Shown: in pieces, positions 48,824 to 59,599 of the stretch
Layout: each line of letters begins with the position of its first letter
How positions within the stretch are numbered: the first letter of the stretch is position 1
Source of the DNA: Trichomonas vaginalis G3
Taxonomy: Eukaryota > Parabasalia > Trichomonadida > Trichomonadidae
Direction: 5' to 3'
DNA: 64,000 nt
Assembly: GCF_026262505.1 (NCBI RefSeq)
Contig: NC_067207.1
Span: 21,544,082-21,608,081, forward strand
The notes under the pieces: generated by a model
Database searches by the model: none
Seen by the model: the letters and a program-made list of their open reading frames with translations, nothing else
What the model was told of the DNA's origin: nothing
Position numbers and translations under genes: made by a program

Positions 48824-50058
48824 TTACTCAGAAAAATTTTTCTTTGTATATACGCCGTTCTGTATGTCTAAAAGATTTTTGACATTTGCCAAGAATGTTC
48901 GTTTAGAAGCTGCCATATAACCATACTCTTGACAATATTGTTTATATTCATCGTACAATGACCTTTCATCTAATGACACAAAGTTAGTCTCATCTATAAA
49001 CAGTTCATATACACTCTTGTTTGCTTCTAACAATGTTTGTCTCTCTTCGGTATATGGAATTTGTCTTGGATTGAACTTAGAAATATCTAATGTCATGAAA
49101 TATGAGAACAAGTGGTTGTAAAAGTTAGGTGTCAAAGTTTCTGCTAAGTCGTCAAAATATTCTGTATCTTGCATATGAGAATCTGACGTTCTGACAACTA
49201 CATATCTTCTGTCAGAACTTTCTAACTTCATCGGAACGGCATTGTTTGAAACCATGATGAAATTTGCAACATTTTCACAAACTCTTTGGTCTTTATATTT
49301 TCTTTCAACAACTCCAACTTTGTCTGTTATAAGACTCTTCAAAGCATCTGAGTTTAAAACCTTTGTTGTATCTATACTTTGAAGTTCGTTACATACTATA
49401 AGTTTCATATTCTCTATTGAAGAGTTAAATTTACCGCAGATGTTTTCTAAGTTTGTCATATTCGGATTCGAATAGCCCTCTAACAGTTTGCATAAGATAT
49501 CTGTAAAGAAAGTGTTCTTACCTGTTCCTTGTTTTCCAATTATAATGAGAGCAGTTTCATTTTTAGCACTTGGATATTGTAAGATGTTTGCAAACCAACA
49601 TAAGATATACTCATAGACTCTTTCGTTTCCATTGCATATAATTTCTTTGACATGGTCTAACCAAGCTTCTATAACATTTTCTTTCCATTCTACTTGTTCG
49701 TATTTATATCCAGTGAAGATAGAATAGAAGTTTGGAGATGGTGTATAGAACTTTATACCACGAACTGAAAAATCTTCTAACTTTGACAATAAGATATCCC
49801 AAGCATCTAACATCTTCATACCAACTTGTACGACTTTTATTTTCTTAAGTTTTTGTCTACATTCTTGTTCTGAAACTATTGTCGCTCTTGTTTGTTAAAG
49901 ACAACATCCCATTCTTTCATGACATAACATTCTGGGGCAGAGTCAACATAAATGACTAAACGTTTCAAATTCTCGACTGCTTTGTTATAGTCTCTAAATG
50001 GACACATATTTCTGAAGGCTTGGAAGTCATAAAAATCTGAAACGTCTATTCTGTACAT
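48824..50058 (-). pseudogene. SF3 helicase replication protein locus, element B, broken
   Basis: The helicase part has ALIIIGKQGTGKNTFFTDIL (P-loop), KLIVCNELQSIDTT (Walker B region) and ENVANFIMVSNNAVPMKLES (motif C and arginine-finger region), as in D5-like SF3 helicases. The start is MYRIDVSDFYDFQAFRNMCP. It matches the C-terminal two thirds of the element A PrimPol-helicase; no primase-type N-terminus is seen here. It unwinds viral DNA during replication. The locus is broken. Confidence 0.8.
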
Positions 50059-50085
50059 TTTTATAAAAATAAAAAAAATATTTTT

Positions 50086-50898
50086 TTATTCTTGACTTTG
50101 TTGTTGCATTTGTTCCATTTGTTCCATTTGTTGCATTTGTTGTTCTTGAGCTATTTGTTGTTGAAGTTGTTCTTGTAGTACAATACTTTCACCAGTTGCA
50201 TCTTCCAATTCGAAACTTTCTGCCGTCATTGACAAATACATAGGACATAAAAGTTTTACAGGAACAAAGTTTGCGTCAACTAAGGTTAAGTTTATGTTGC
50301 TAAAGTGTTTGAGTTTACTAAAGCTGAAAACTCTGCATTCGAATGAACAATAGGCAAACCAGCAGAGAAAGTATTGTTTATACGCATAAGTATCTTTTGG
50401 TCATAATAGTTTCTGTCGACATTCGAATAGCACTTGAACCTAAGTTTGAAACAATTATAAAATAGGTGTACTTAAAGTCAATGGAACAGACATTCCTTGT
50501 ATGACACCTTTTCCTGTTATAGGAAACTGTTGGTAGTAAAAACCAGAAATAAGTTTTGTATTATAGCTCATATTGTTTATAGTAAACTCAGTCGGACATC
50601 CAAACATAATGAAACCTGCTCTAGTTGCAGCACATGTTACACCCGTCCTTAAAGTATTAAATAAGTCACAAAACCTGTTGGTGGTATATCTGAGTAAGTA
50701 TCTTCAAAGAAGTATTTTTTACCATTCACAACAACAAAGTCTTCTGGTGTCAAAAGAGCAAAACAGGCTTTAGTCGTCATCGTGTTTAAGGGTCAGTTTA
50801 CAATATCGTCCTTGAGGACTTTGTAAGTTTGTTGTTATAGAATTATATGACTCAGGGTTTTTAGTCGTAATAGTATAAACCATTATGTCTTCTGCCAT
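50086..50898 (-). pseudogene. Structural protein locus with Gln-rich tail, penton candidate, broken
   Basis: Starts MAEDIMVYTITTKNPESYNS. The body is beta-rich and includes NMSYNTKLISGFYYQQFPI and GKGVIQGMSVPLTLSTPI, in the style of a jelly-roll vertex protein. It ends in a Gln-rich tail (QIAQEQQMQQMEQMEQMQQQ). The best positional equivalent in element A is 7450-8121. The family assignment is tentative. It directly follows the VSCCG-family gene on the same strand. The copy is broken. Confidence 0.45.
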
Positions 50899-50902
50899 TT
50901 AC

Positions 50903-51484
50903 TTAGCAACTAAATTTTAATGAAATGTTGTGGTCGTCAAATATTTTTATGACGTCTGGGAAACTATATTTTAAGTTCAACGTTTCACCTCCTTTCATAA
51001 CGTATATCTTGTCAATGACATTATATGAAACACCACAGCAACTAACGTCGGGTTCTATTTCTTTGATGTTTATATCGTCTGCCTCTGTCAAAAGTTTCAA
51101 TAGTTCTTTCAAAATTTCATGAGGTGCAATGACATATGAGTTCACTTTTACAGGGTTGTGTTCGACCAAGTTTAACATTATACCCAAAGCCTGACAAATC
51201 TTCTCCTGAGTTTTAAGTTTGTCTTTAAGTTGTTGGTAGTCGTTTCGAATATCTGCAACAGAACTTAAGTCTCTGCTAACTTCAGGGTATGTTGGTTGTT
51301 CTTTTACAGGAACTATTGTTATACCATCTTGGTCTTCGTATGGTTTCCCCACTTCAACATCTCTTTCTTTGACATTGACAACAACACTTTGACTGTTTGT
51401 TTGAGTTGGTGAATTTAACTTCACATCTGCCACCGCCATTAAACCTTTTGAAACACTTACGCTTCTATTTTTCGGAAATGACAT
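50903..51484 (-). CDS. VSCCG-family Polinton protein, element B (193 aa)
   Basis: Intact homologue of the element A locus at 6266-6954. The start MSFPKNRSVSVSKGLMAVAD was chosen because the region ahead of it is the short divergent promoter with 51503. A variable linker (KEQPTYPEVSRDLSSVADIR) leads to a coiled coil (YQQLKDKLKTQEKICQALGI). The C-terminal domain has IEPDVSCCGVSYNVIDKIYV and NLKYSFPDVIKIFDDHNISL. The Cys-Cys pair and the last helix are conserved between elements that otherwise share little, so the protein is probably needed for virion assembly. No known family name. Confidence 0.7.
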   Translation of the reverse strand: MSFPKNRSVSVSKGLMAVADVKLNSPTQTNSQSVVVNVKERDVEVGKPYEDQDGITIVPVKEQPTYPEVSRDLSSVADIRNDYQQLKDKLKTQEKICQALGIMLNLVEHNPVKVNSYVIAPHEILKELLKLLTEADDINIKEIEPDVSCCGVSYNVIDKIYVMKGGETLNLKYSFPDVIKIFDDHNISLKFSC

Positions 51485-51502
51485 TTTACTTAGAATAAAA
51501 AG

Positions 51503-51922
51503 ATGGACGTATTTGAGTATCTCTTCGAATTGAAGCAGAACAAAGTTTACACACACAAACAATACAAGTTCATTGACAGAATAGTTCTTTACACAAACAA
51601 TGGAAAATGTTATAGAATAGCAGTCTTTGCTGAACCAAAATATTTTCATAAAGCAAAGAAAGTTGGTATAACCGAGATGGTGAAAGTTCTTGACGTTGAC
51701 AAAAATATAGCAACAAAACTGACCGATATTTCTAAAGGAAAGTTTTTAATACAATATTATATCAAAACTGGCGTACTGTCAATATTTGACGGAGAGAAGT
51801 CAGTTCAAGAACAACTTACTGACCTGCTGCCAAAATCTGCTCGATGGAAGCTGTCGTTATACCAATCTGAGGAGCCCCAGCAGGTTTCATCGAACGAATT
51901 TTCAAAAGAGCATCTTCCGTGA
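51503..51922 (+). CDS. Hypothetical 139-aa protein
   Basis: MDVFEYLFELKQNKVYTHKQ starts 18 bp from the divergent start of the VSCCG-family gene. The first 100 residues look folded (RIVLYTNNGKCYRIAVFAEP, then FLIQYYIKTGVLSIFDGEKS). The last 35 residues are antisense to the end of the capsid locus, so the true end may be earlier or the genes may overlap tail to tail. No family is recognised. Confidence 0.5.
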   Translation: MDVFEYLFELKQNKVYTHKQYKFIDRIVLYTNNGKCYRIAVFAEPKYFHKAKKVGITEMVKVLDVDKNIATKLTDISKGKFLIQYYIKTGVLSIFDGEKSVQEQLTDLLPKSARWKLSLYQSEEPQQVSSNEFSKEHLP

Positions 51923-53545
51923 AAAGTGCTATTGGTTTTTGTAAACTTCTTTGCTTTCAGTTCATCTGGACCGTCTCTGTCACCAGTATATTGTATTTGA
52001 ACTGTACCAACAGTTGAAATACCACCCATAAAGTCTTCTGAGTCAGCAAATGGAATGCCAAGCCAAAATTTGAACGTCTCCATTTGATATTGATGTTTTG
52101 AGCTCCTGTATGGGTCCATACTTTCACATATGGCATAATAGAATTTGCATTTAGGGTTAATGGTTGTTGTGAAGTTGTTGTTAAAGTTCATAGCATCTAA
52201 TGTCAAGTTGTATGACTCATATCCTCAACTGTAGAATATTTTCTCTTGGATAGTATTGCCATTATGTTTATATGGTATTAATACAGGGTTGTAGAAAAAG
52301 AATAGTCATTTATAGTTCGTCTGAAAGTACAAACATAGTATCTGCATGTTTCATTGCAGTTGTTAAGCAATATCTGTTTTGCACTGGGTCACACTTTGGT
52401 TTCCAACTTCACCTGCAAAGTCTTTGACAGATATTTGGTGTATAGGGAACATAAGTGAATGGCAATATATTGGCAGCTAAAGCATTTGAAATCTGGTCAA
52501 CATATAGACTGCAGTCTGCTTTCTATTCTCTTGCATTCAAACTTTTCGCATGTGAACTTAACTGGTCCCAAGCAGTTCCAGCAGCATTGAAGTAGTAGTT
52601 TTTTCAGTGTTGAGTTGAGAAACCAAAGTCTAAGTCAACTTTGTCTTTGCAAATTCGGCGAATGACGTTTGATTTGCTCCCTTTACGTCTGTAAGAGTGA
52701 ATGGGTCTTGTGTTGGTGAATGACTAGTTATTTTTGCTTGGAGTAAGTTCGATAGAAATTTTCCTGCCAGTTTGGCAAGTATTCTTAAAAACCTGAAGAT
52801 GGAAAGATGACAAAGGACTCTAAGTTTCAATTTTACTTTGGTTACTGCTGCTGCATTTTGTCCAGAAAGGTTAAATAAACTCTGGAACGTTAGGGTCAAG
52901 TCTTCTTATTTTCTCAATAGTTGCATACTGTCTGTTGTTCTCTAGCTTGTGGTTGTACTGAGTTTCTCAAAGCGAACATTCATAGTTTGCCCATGTTACT
53001 GTTTGAACTAAGTCAGAGTTAGAATATATCTTATATCCCATGAAACTTCTGGATATGGTATCGACATAGAAAATTCATTGCAACCTTTCTTGTCAGACAA
53101 CTTGGCAGAAGGTTTTATTTCAATGTCTTGTTCCACGTATAAGAAAGAGTTGTCAATAGAAAATTATATGAAACCTGTCGCAAGCATATCTACTGTTGTT
53201 GAAGACTTCTCCAAACTCACCTACTTTCCATAAGAACAGCAGTTGTATATTCGTAAGTTCCAGGAACTATTTCTGACCTTCTAATGGCATTGTCGCATTC
53301 GTTATACCATTCGGAAACATTTCCATTCATAGATCCAAAACTGTTGGCGTTATATTCTGAGCGGCGTACATTTCATATGAGTAAAAATATAGAATAGTTG
53401 ATTTATATGTCATAATAGAACCACGTGACCAAGCTTTACTTTCTTCCTGACTGAGTTTTTTAACTCTTCTTTTTCCTTCATTGCCCTCTGCTTGAAGTTG
53501 TTGCATCTTTGCATTATGTTCATTAGTATGTTGCAAATTTCCCAT
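51805..53545 (-). pseudogene. Major capsid protein locus, element B, broken
   Basis: About 580 residues' worth of coding-like sequence, the size of a double jelly-roll capsid protein. The start is MGNLQHTNEHNAKMQQLQAE. Landmarks are SYEMYAAQNITPTVLDL, then in the C-terminal half LDAMNFNNNFTTTINPKCKF and TFKFWLGIPFADSEDFMGGI. It sits between the large coiled-coil locus and the small structural genes. The family call rests on size, beta-rich character and position, since no motif is decisive. The locus is heavily broken. Confidence 0.5.
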
Positions 53546-53593
53546 GTCCTTTTTGCTTTTGGCTCTGGTCGCCCATCTCAGGTAACCTATATC

Positions 53594-56591
53594 CTAGAAA
53601 GAGTTGTCATAGTCTGTATTTGAGTCTTCGCGTATTGTTTGCATGACTCTTTCCTGAGTTTCTGGTTCAAGCTCTTCAAACAGTGCCTGTCCATATGGAA
53701 TATGCTCGTTTCCAAATATATGTTTTTGTAGCCATTCTGGTTTTCTTTCCATGTTACCAATAATATCTTTTGTGAATGGGAAAGCTTTTACCCAATGTTC
53801 CAGTCTTGCGTCATTTATTTCTGTAGTTGGTTTTATTTTGTCAAGGAACATGTTTTTCAATACTAACATTTCATTTGGTACTGTCCATTTGAGTTTTCTT
53901 AAATATTCATCCTTCTCGGTTCATTGTCTGCAAAGTAAGTTTTTATGACATTTTGTAAACTTTCGTTTGCAAGGTCATGTACAATAGGTTCTCTTCCTTC
54001 GCTCTCCCTAATTTCTTTCTAAACTCTTCACCAAATATACCATCTCTATGGTTCTGTGTAGTTCTTTGAGATAAATGTTCTAGAACGTCAGGTGTTATAT
54101 TTCCATCAGCCATGTTCATTTCATACTGGTCCAAAATATCTGCATCTTTCATATCTTTCAATGGCATTAAAGCCGCGCTTAAAATACCAGCTATATTGGT
54201 TCACCATTGACTTCCATTGCGTCTACAACTTCTTGGAATTGTGGTTGTAAGTTTATGAACCACCTATCTGGATTAGCTTATGACCCCATCTCATTGTAGT
54301 TCCATCGTCTGCAGAAACAAAAGTAGGTTTGTTTCCATCTTGGTTAGGTTCTGAATGAACTTTAAACAATGTTTCATTTCTATATGTTTTCTTGAAATTT
54401 AACCTTTTATTTCACCGAGTTCATCCGAAGATTGAACGTTAATGTCGTAAGTAAAAAGGGTTGTTGTATTTGTGTACATTTTCTTCAGTACTTCCATTCT
54501 ATGCTGAATATTTTCATCTGGTGTTGGAGTCTTTTGTATGTCGGCAAACATTTTTCGATATTTCTTCTACTGATGTCACCGAATTTTTTTTAGACTCTTG
54601 GAAATATTCCATATTCTCCGCATACTCTTGTTGAGGGTCAAGATTTTTCGGCTGTTCAAATCTTCATTCTAGTTCTGTGAAGTTAGTTTCCAAAGGAGTG
54701 ACTTGTTCGTTTCCTTCAGGCTCTTCTAGCTGTTGTTGCTGAACTATTTCTTCCATGTCTGGTTGTATCTGAACTATTTCTTCCTGTGGAGTTTCTTGTA
54801 CCTATCTGCTGGCATTTCATATATTCCGAGACCGTTTTTAACAATTTCCCTATCTACGTCATCCGCATTCATAAGCTTTTGTTCTTTCGTTCCGTCTCTA
54901 TTTTTTACGCGTTTCATGACGAAAGTTGAATTGTCATTTAGCTCTGACATCAAATATCTCGGAGTAAATTCATCCATGTCATTTGGATGATATGCTATTA
55001 AATCATATCCTTAGCGAGCTTGTATTTCCAGGTTTGAGATTATATCCGTTTTGGTGCTGAGCCATAAAGCTAAATAGGTTCGGGTCAGTATTTCCATCCT
55101 TGAACTTTCCAATAGCTTCTTTATATCTGTCACTAAAGTCAACAGTATCTGGGAAACCACACTCTTCTTTAAGCATTTTTAAGAATTCTTGGTTTCCTTG
55201 TTCTCTACTTCTTTTATGTCCTTGCTCTGTTTGTGGTTGTTGCTGTGCTGGTTGTTGTGTTGGTTGTTGTGCTGGATTTTGAACTGTTGGTTGCTGTGCT
55301 GGTTGTGGAGGTGGTTGTTGTGTTGGTTTTGGTGCATGCCTGTGTCTGTGTCCATGTGACGATGTAAATGTTTTAGGTAGTCCTGGTGCAGGTGCTTCTC
55401 TTGGAGGGTTTGGTGGTATATAAGTTCCACCAGCTGGCACATATGTTCCATCTGCAGCGTAATGTCCTACCTGACTTTTCGTTCTTAAGAAAGCATTTAC
55501 TAGGTCTGTTTTGGTCTGTTGTAACTCTTTTTCTTGACTTTCCACAACAGTTGCTCTAACGGCGTCATAGGCACTTTGAACTGCCTGTCTCGTTGCTGCA
55601 TCTGTTATTTTCGTCATATTTTGTGCTACTTCTTTTAACTCTTTGTCGAAACCTTCAGACTTCAGTTTCTTTCCAGATGAGAAGTCGTTCACTTGTTTCA
55701 CCTTACTATGAAGAGCTTCGAAGGCGTTCTTAAAGTCAGCATTCGTTAAAGCTTCATTTGAACTGTCTTCATCCGCTTGTATTTTTGTCCTTATTGACCC
55801 TATGAGTTGGGCTGCTTTAGCGTTGGCTTGGCATCTAACCAGTCATTGTTAGCTTTTATATATTCTGCGCTTTCATTGCCTTTTGCATAGCCGCGTCGTT
55901 ATTTTTACTTTCTTGTGCTAAGTTTTCATACTGTACGGTTTGGTTTTGCAACTGTAAAAGTTTTTCTGCCTTTACATTTGCTTCAACTTCTTTTTTATAC
56001 TCATCGCTATCCATATATGTCTTCAGGGCTTTTTGTTTTATCTCTTCATCTTTCAGTACTTTATATTGAGTAGTATGGTTTTTCAAATTTATAACATCTT
56101 GTTCCATTTTTGCTACTTCTGCTGCTTTTTCTGACACTTTTTTCGCATATTCCTCTGTACTTAGTTCTTTCAGTTGTTCTTCTTTCTTCTTTTTCTCTAC
56201 GTTTAACTCATTGAGTTTCTTTGTGTGTCTGTCATATTCTAGTTTCTTTTCGTTTTCACTTATTTGCTTCTGTATGTCTATGTTTGACTTTTTGACATCT
56301 GTTATTTGATTTTTGAGTGAACTCAAATTCATTTGACTTTGAGGGTTATATGCTGTTCCGTCTGCAGCTCCACCATAGCCTGCCATTTTCGCTAAAAGTG
56401 CCGCTCTTAAACCTCCACTCTGTGCACCAATGACTCGGTTTAAAAGCATAGGATTGCTTGACATTTGTTGCAACATAGTGGGGTCATTCAGCATTTGTGT
56501 GTTGCAACTGTTGTTGTGGTGTCAGTCTTACTATTGGATGTTTCAATGCTCTCTTCCTCTTACGTATATTCTTACGTAGCTTACGTGGCAT
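53594..56591 (-). pseudogene. Large coiled-coil structural locus, element B, broken
   Basis: A 3-kb locus starting MPRKLRKNIRKRKRALKHPI (very basic). Next comes a Met/Asn-rich part (LNDPTMLQQMSSNPMLLNRV), a long coiled coil (KKSNIDIQKQISENEKKLEY) and a low-complexity Pro/Gln stretch (PTQQPPPQPAQQPTVQ). Further helical domains follow (FGNEHIPYGQALFEELEPET). The order suggests a tegument- or scaffold-like minor virion protein. It is co-directional with and upstream of the capsid locus. There is no equivalent in element A. The locus is heavily broken. Confidence 0.5.
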
Positions 56592-56592
56592 T

Positions 56593-57810
56593 TTAAGTGA
56601 AGTTAAAAAGCGGCTTTTGACAGATGTTTTATTGAGACTTCTTCGTAAAGACTTTGTTGAGACTTCTTCGTAAATGAGTGTAAATTACCCAAAAATATAT
56701 TTTAGGGTAGAAGGGTATATCTACCCCGTTTTCTACCCTCTTTTCTACCCTCTTGAATTTTCATGAATTTCTTCGTAAAGACTTTGTCAAGACTTCTTCG
56801 TAAAGACTTTGTTGAGACTTCTTCGTAAATGAGTGTAAATTACCCAAAAATATATTTTAGGGTAGAAGGGTATATCTACCCCGTTTTCTACCCTCTTTTC
56901 TACCCTCTTGAATTTTCATGAATTTCTTCGTAAAGACTTTGTCAAGACTTCTTCGTAAAGACTTTGTTGAGACTTCTTCGTAAAGACTTTGTTGAGACTT
57001 CTTCGTAAAGACTTTGTTGAGACTTCTTCGTAAAGACTTTGTCAAGACTTCATCGTAAAGACTTTGTTGAGATTTCTTCGTAAATGACCTAGTAGTATAT
57101 TTTTGGTGTAAATTTCATGAAAATTCAAGAGGGTAGAAATGAGGGTAGAAAACGGGGTAGATATACCCTTCTACCCTAAAATATATTTTTGGTGTAAATT
57201 TCATGAAAATTCAAGAGGGTAGAAATGAGGGTAGAAAACGGGGTAGATATACCCTTCTACCCTAAAATATATTTTTGCCTGATTTACACTCATTGACGAT
57301 GAAGAAGTCTTGACAAAACATTTTACGAAGAAGTCTTGACAAAACATTTTACGAAGAAGTCTTGACAAAACATTTACGAAGAAGTCTTGACAAAACATTT
57401 ACGAAGAAGTCTTGACAAAACATTTTACGAAGAAGTCTTGACAAAACATTTTACGAAGAAGTCTTGACAAAACATTTACGAAGAAGTCTTGACAAAACAT
57501 TTACGAAGAAGTCTTGACAAAACATTTACGATGAAGTCTTGACAAAAAAGTCAACGGCTGGTCGGCTGGGGTTCGGTCCTCCTCTTGGGTCTTGGGCAAA
57601 ATTTCTTATGGGCTAGAGGGCGCAAAGCGCCTGAAAGCCCTCCGAATAAAAACTTCATTTATGTGGGCTAGAAGGGGCGCAGCCCCTGGAAGCCCACCCC
57701 AAGAAAAAAAAACTTCATTATACTCATTCATCCTCAGGGCTAGAAGGCACGAAGTGCCTGGAAGCCCCACTTCCTTTTTTTTTTTTTTTTTTTTTTTTTC
57801 TTTTTTTTTT
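56593..57810 (-). repeat. Element B terminal inverted repeat region, right
   Basis: From inside out: 25-bp units (CTTCTTCGTAAAGACTTTGT and later AAGTCTTGACAAAACATTT forms), four GGGTAGAAGGGTA elements, then three hairpins at about 57612, 57665 and 57737, and the T-tract at 57775-57810. The outermost 100 bp are the closest match to the left end. The middle and inner hairpins have different stems from the left ones but still pair. Confidence 0.88.
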
Positions 57811-57815
57811 TATAC
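57811..57815. repeat. Candidate target duplication TATAC, right
   Basis: Directly follows the T-tract and equals 32872-32876. Confidence 0.6.
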
Positions 57816-57925
57816 TTGAATGATATCACAAAAATAACAGAAATACAAATCTTGAATTAAATTATATCATAGAATACAATTTTAATAAACGAAAAATCAA
57901 ACCCTCTCGCAATACAGCCATTTTT

Positions 57926-58590
57926 AAGAGTAGTTCTTTCAAGATCTTCGAAGATTTGGAAGATCTTGGAAGAACTGCCCTCTAAATGGCTGTAGCTTCG
58001 GTATTGTTACTATCAAGTAGAAAGTTACGGTAATTACTGCCATTTTAAGAGTAGTTCTTTCAAGATCTTCGAAGATTTGGAAGATCTTGGAAGAACTGCC
58101 CTCTAAATGGCTGTAGCTTCGGTATTGTTACTATCAAGTAGAAAGTTACGGTAATTACTGCCATTTTAAGAGTAGTTCTTTCAAGATCTTCGAAGATTTG
58201 GAAGATCTTGGAAGAACTGCCCTCTAAATGGCTGTAGCTTCGGTATTGTTACTATCAAGTAGAAAGTTACGGTAATTACTGCCATTTTAAGAGTAGTTCT
58301 TTCAAGATCTTCGAAGATTTGGAAGATCTTGGAAGAACTGCCTCTAAATGGCTGTAGCTTCGGTATTGTTACTATCAAGTAGAAAGTTACGGTAATTACT
58401 ATATTTTAAGAGTAGTTCTTTCAAGATCTTCAAATTTGAAGATCTTGAAGAACTGCCTCTAAATGGCAGTAGTTTCGATGTTAACATGATAATATGAGTG
58501 AAATTTTCTTATTTGAAGTCGGTTAAAGAGCAGTTCTTTCAAGTTCCTTCAAATCAGGAAGGGTCTTGACAGAACTGTCCTCTTATTGAT
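57926..58590. repeat. Tandem array of 121-bp hairpin units
   Basis: Units at 57926, 58047, 58168 and 58289 (exactly 121 bp), 58408, and a decayed one near 58525. Each contains AGTTCTTTCAAGATCTTC and GAAGATCTTGGAAGAACT, an inverted pair with a 9-base loop. The rest of the unit (GGCTGTAGCTTCGGTATTG) is conserved too. No coding potential. Confidence 0.93.
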
Positions 58591-58784
58591 TGGAATACCG
58601 GTATTTTACGTTGGTAAATGCTTGATTTGAATTGGGGGCTGAGTGTTGGAGAAAAAAAAACATTAAAAAAATAAAAAGTGCCAAAATAAAAGAATTCAAT
58701 CTACATATATATAGTATTTCTAGGCCTGTCCAAACTTTTAAAAAAGCTTACCACGTGGAAGGAAGAGACCAAAAAAATCGTGCC

Positions 58785-58815
58785 TCGGCGGCTTCGCCGC
58801 CTCGGCACTAAAAAC
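58785..58815. other. GC-rich hairpin GTGCCTCGGCGGC / GCCGCCTCGGCAC
   Basis: Thirteen-base arms around TTC with two central mismatches, in AT-rich DNA. In style (GGC stem, TTCG loop) it is like the hairpins at the ends of element B, but it lies 1 kb outside that element. Confidence 0.6.
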
Positions 58816-58906
58816 AGCATATCATATTTAATATGTCCTTTTTTCTTTTTCTCTCTCCTTCTTTTCTTTCTTCTCTTTTTCCTTCTTTTCTTCTCACTTT
58901 CTTTTT

Positions 58907-59560
58907 GGAGCTGCTTTACTTTGAAATCTCTCATCAATTGATGAGAGAAATAATAGTAAAGTAGCTTCAATGTAAATACGTACATTGATTGGGTTATGGT
59001 TAGCGGTAATGTCTGTATGTAGTTCGATTGGAGCTGCCTCACTCTGAGATCTCTCATCAAATGAAGAGAGTTCTCAGAGTGAGGCAGCTCCAATGTATAT
59101 GTGCGTATTGATTGGGTTGCTGTAAGAAGCAGTGCTTGTGTGTAGTTCGATTGGAACTGCTTTACTCTGAGATCTGTCATCAATCGATGAGAGTTCTCAG
59201 AGTAAAACTGTTCCAATGTGTAATCTTGTGCTAGCTTGTCTGTTCGATTGGAACTGCTTTACTCTGAGTTCTCTCATCAATTGATGAGAGAAATAAGAGC
59301 AAAGTAGCTCCAATGTATATATGTGTATTGATTCGGTTTGGTTAGCTGGACTGTCTGTGAGTAGTTCGATTGGAACTGCCTCATTCTGAGATCTCTCATC
59401 AATAGATGAGAGAAATAAGAGTAAGGCAGTTCCAATGTATATAATCGTATTGATTTGGTTGCTTTAAGTTGGAGTGTTTGTGCGTAGTTCGGTTAGAACT
59501 GCTTTGCTCTGAGAACTCTCATCGATTGATGAGAGTTCTCAGAGCAAAGCAGCTCCAATG
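58907..59560. repeat. Array of six long hairpins with co-varying stems
   Basis: Hairpins start near 58907, 59040, 59153, 59250, 59372 and 59495. The common form is GGAGCTGCxTxxCTCTGAGA plus CTCTCATC, loop, and the inverse. Stem letters change together: CCTCACTCTGAGA pairs with TCTCAGAGTGAGG in unit 2, and CTTTGCTCTGAGA with TCTCAGAGCAAAG in unit 6. Spacers (TTGATTGGGTT and TGTGTAGTTCGATT) are conserved. An apparent reading frame through part of it is a by-product. Confidence 0.9.
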
Positions 59561-59599
59561 TGTAAATTTGTATTAGTTCGGGTGAAAGAAGTTGTAGTG

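Larger units (their letters stand above)
32877..57810. mobile_element. Polinton-like element B, 24.9 kb, broken genes
   Basis: Long inverted termini (A/T homopolymer, hairpins, 25-bp repeats, GGGTAGAAGGGTA repeats) enclose an adenine methyltransferase, virion-like peptides, fibre, rve integrase, family B polymerase, KilA-N proteins, packaging ATPase, HNH, SF3 helicase, capsid and a large coiled-coil locus. This gene set marks a Polinton/Maverick-class element, larger than element A and of a different lineage. It is a fossil with probably two dozen or more breaks, most of them in the capsid and coiled-coil part. The ends look complete. Terminal arms differ in repeat number and hairpin sequence, so it may be older than A. 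Confidence 0.9.

Noticed and set aside
57592-57819. 75-residue frame at the right end of element B
   Set aside because: It reads through terminal hairpins and the T-tract.
58701-59216. 171-residue reverse frame with repeated LRVRQLQSNYIQT
   Set aside because: It follows the hairpin array and a purine-rich tract; the repetition is DNA-level.
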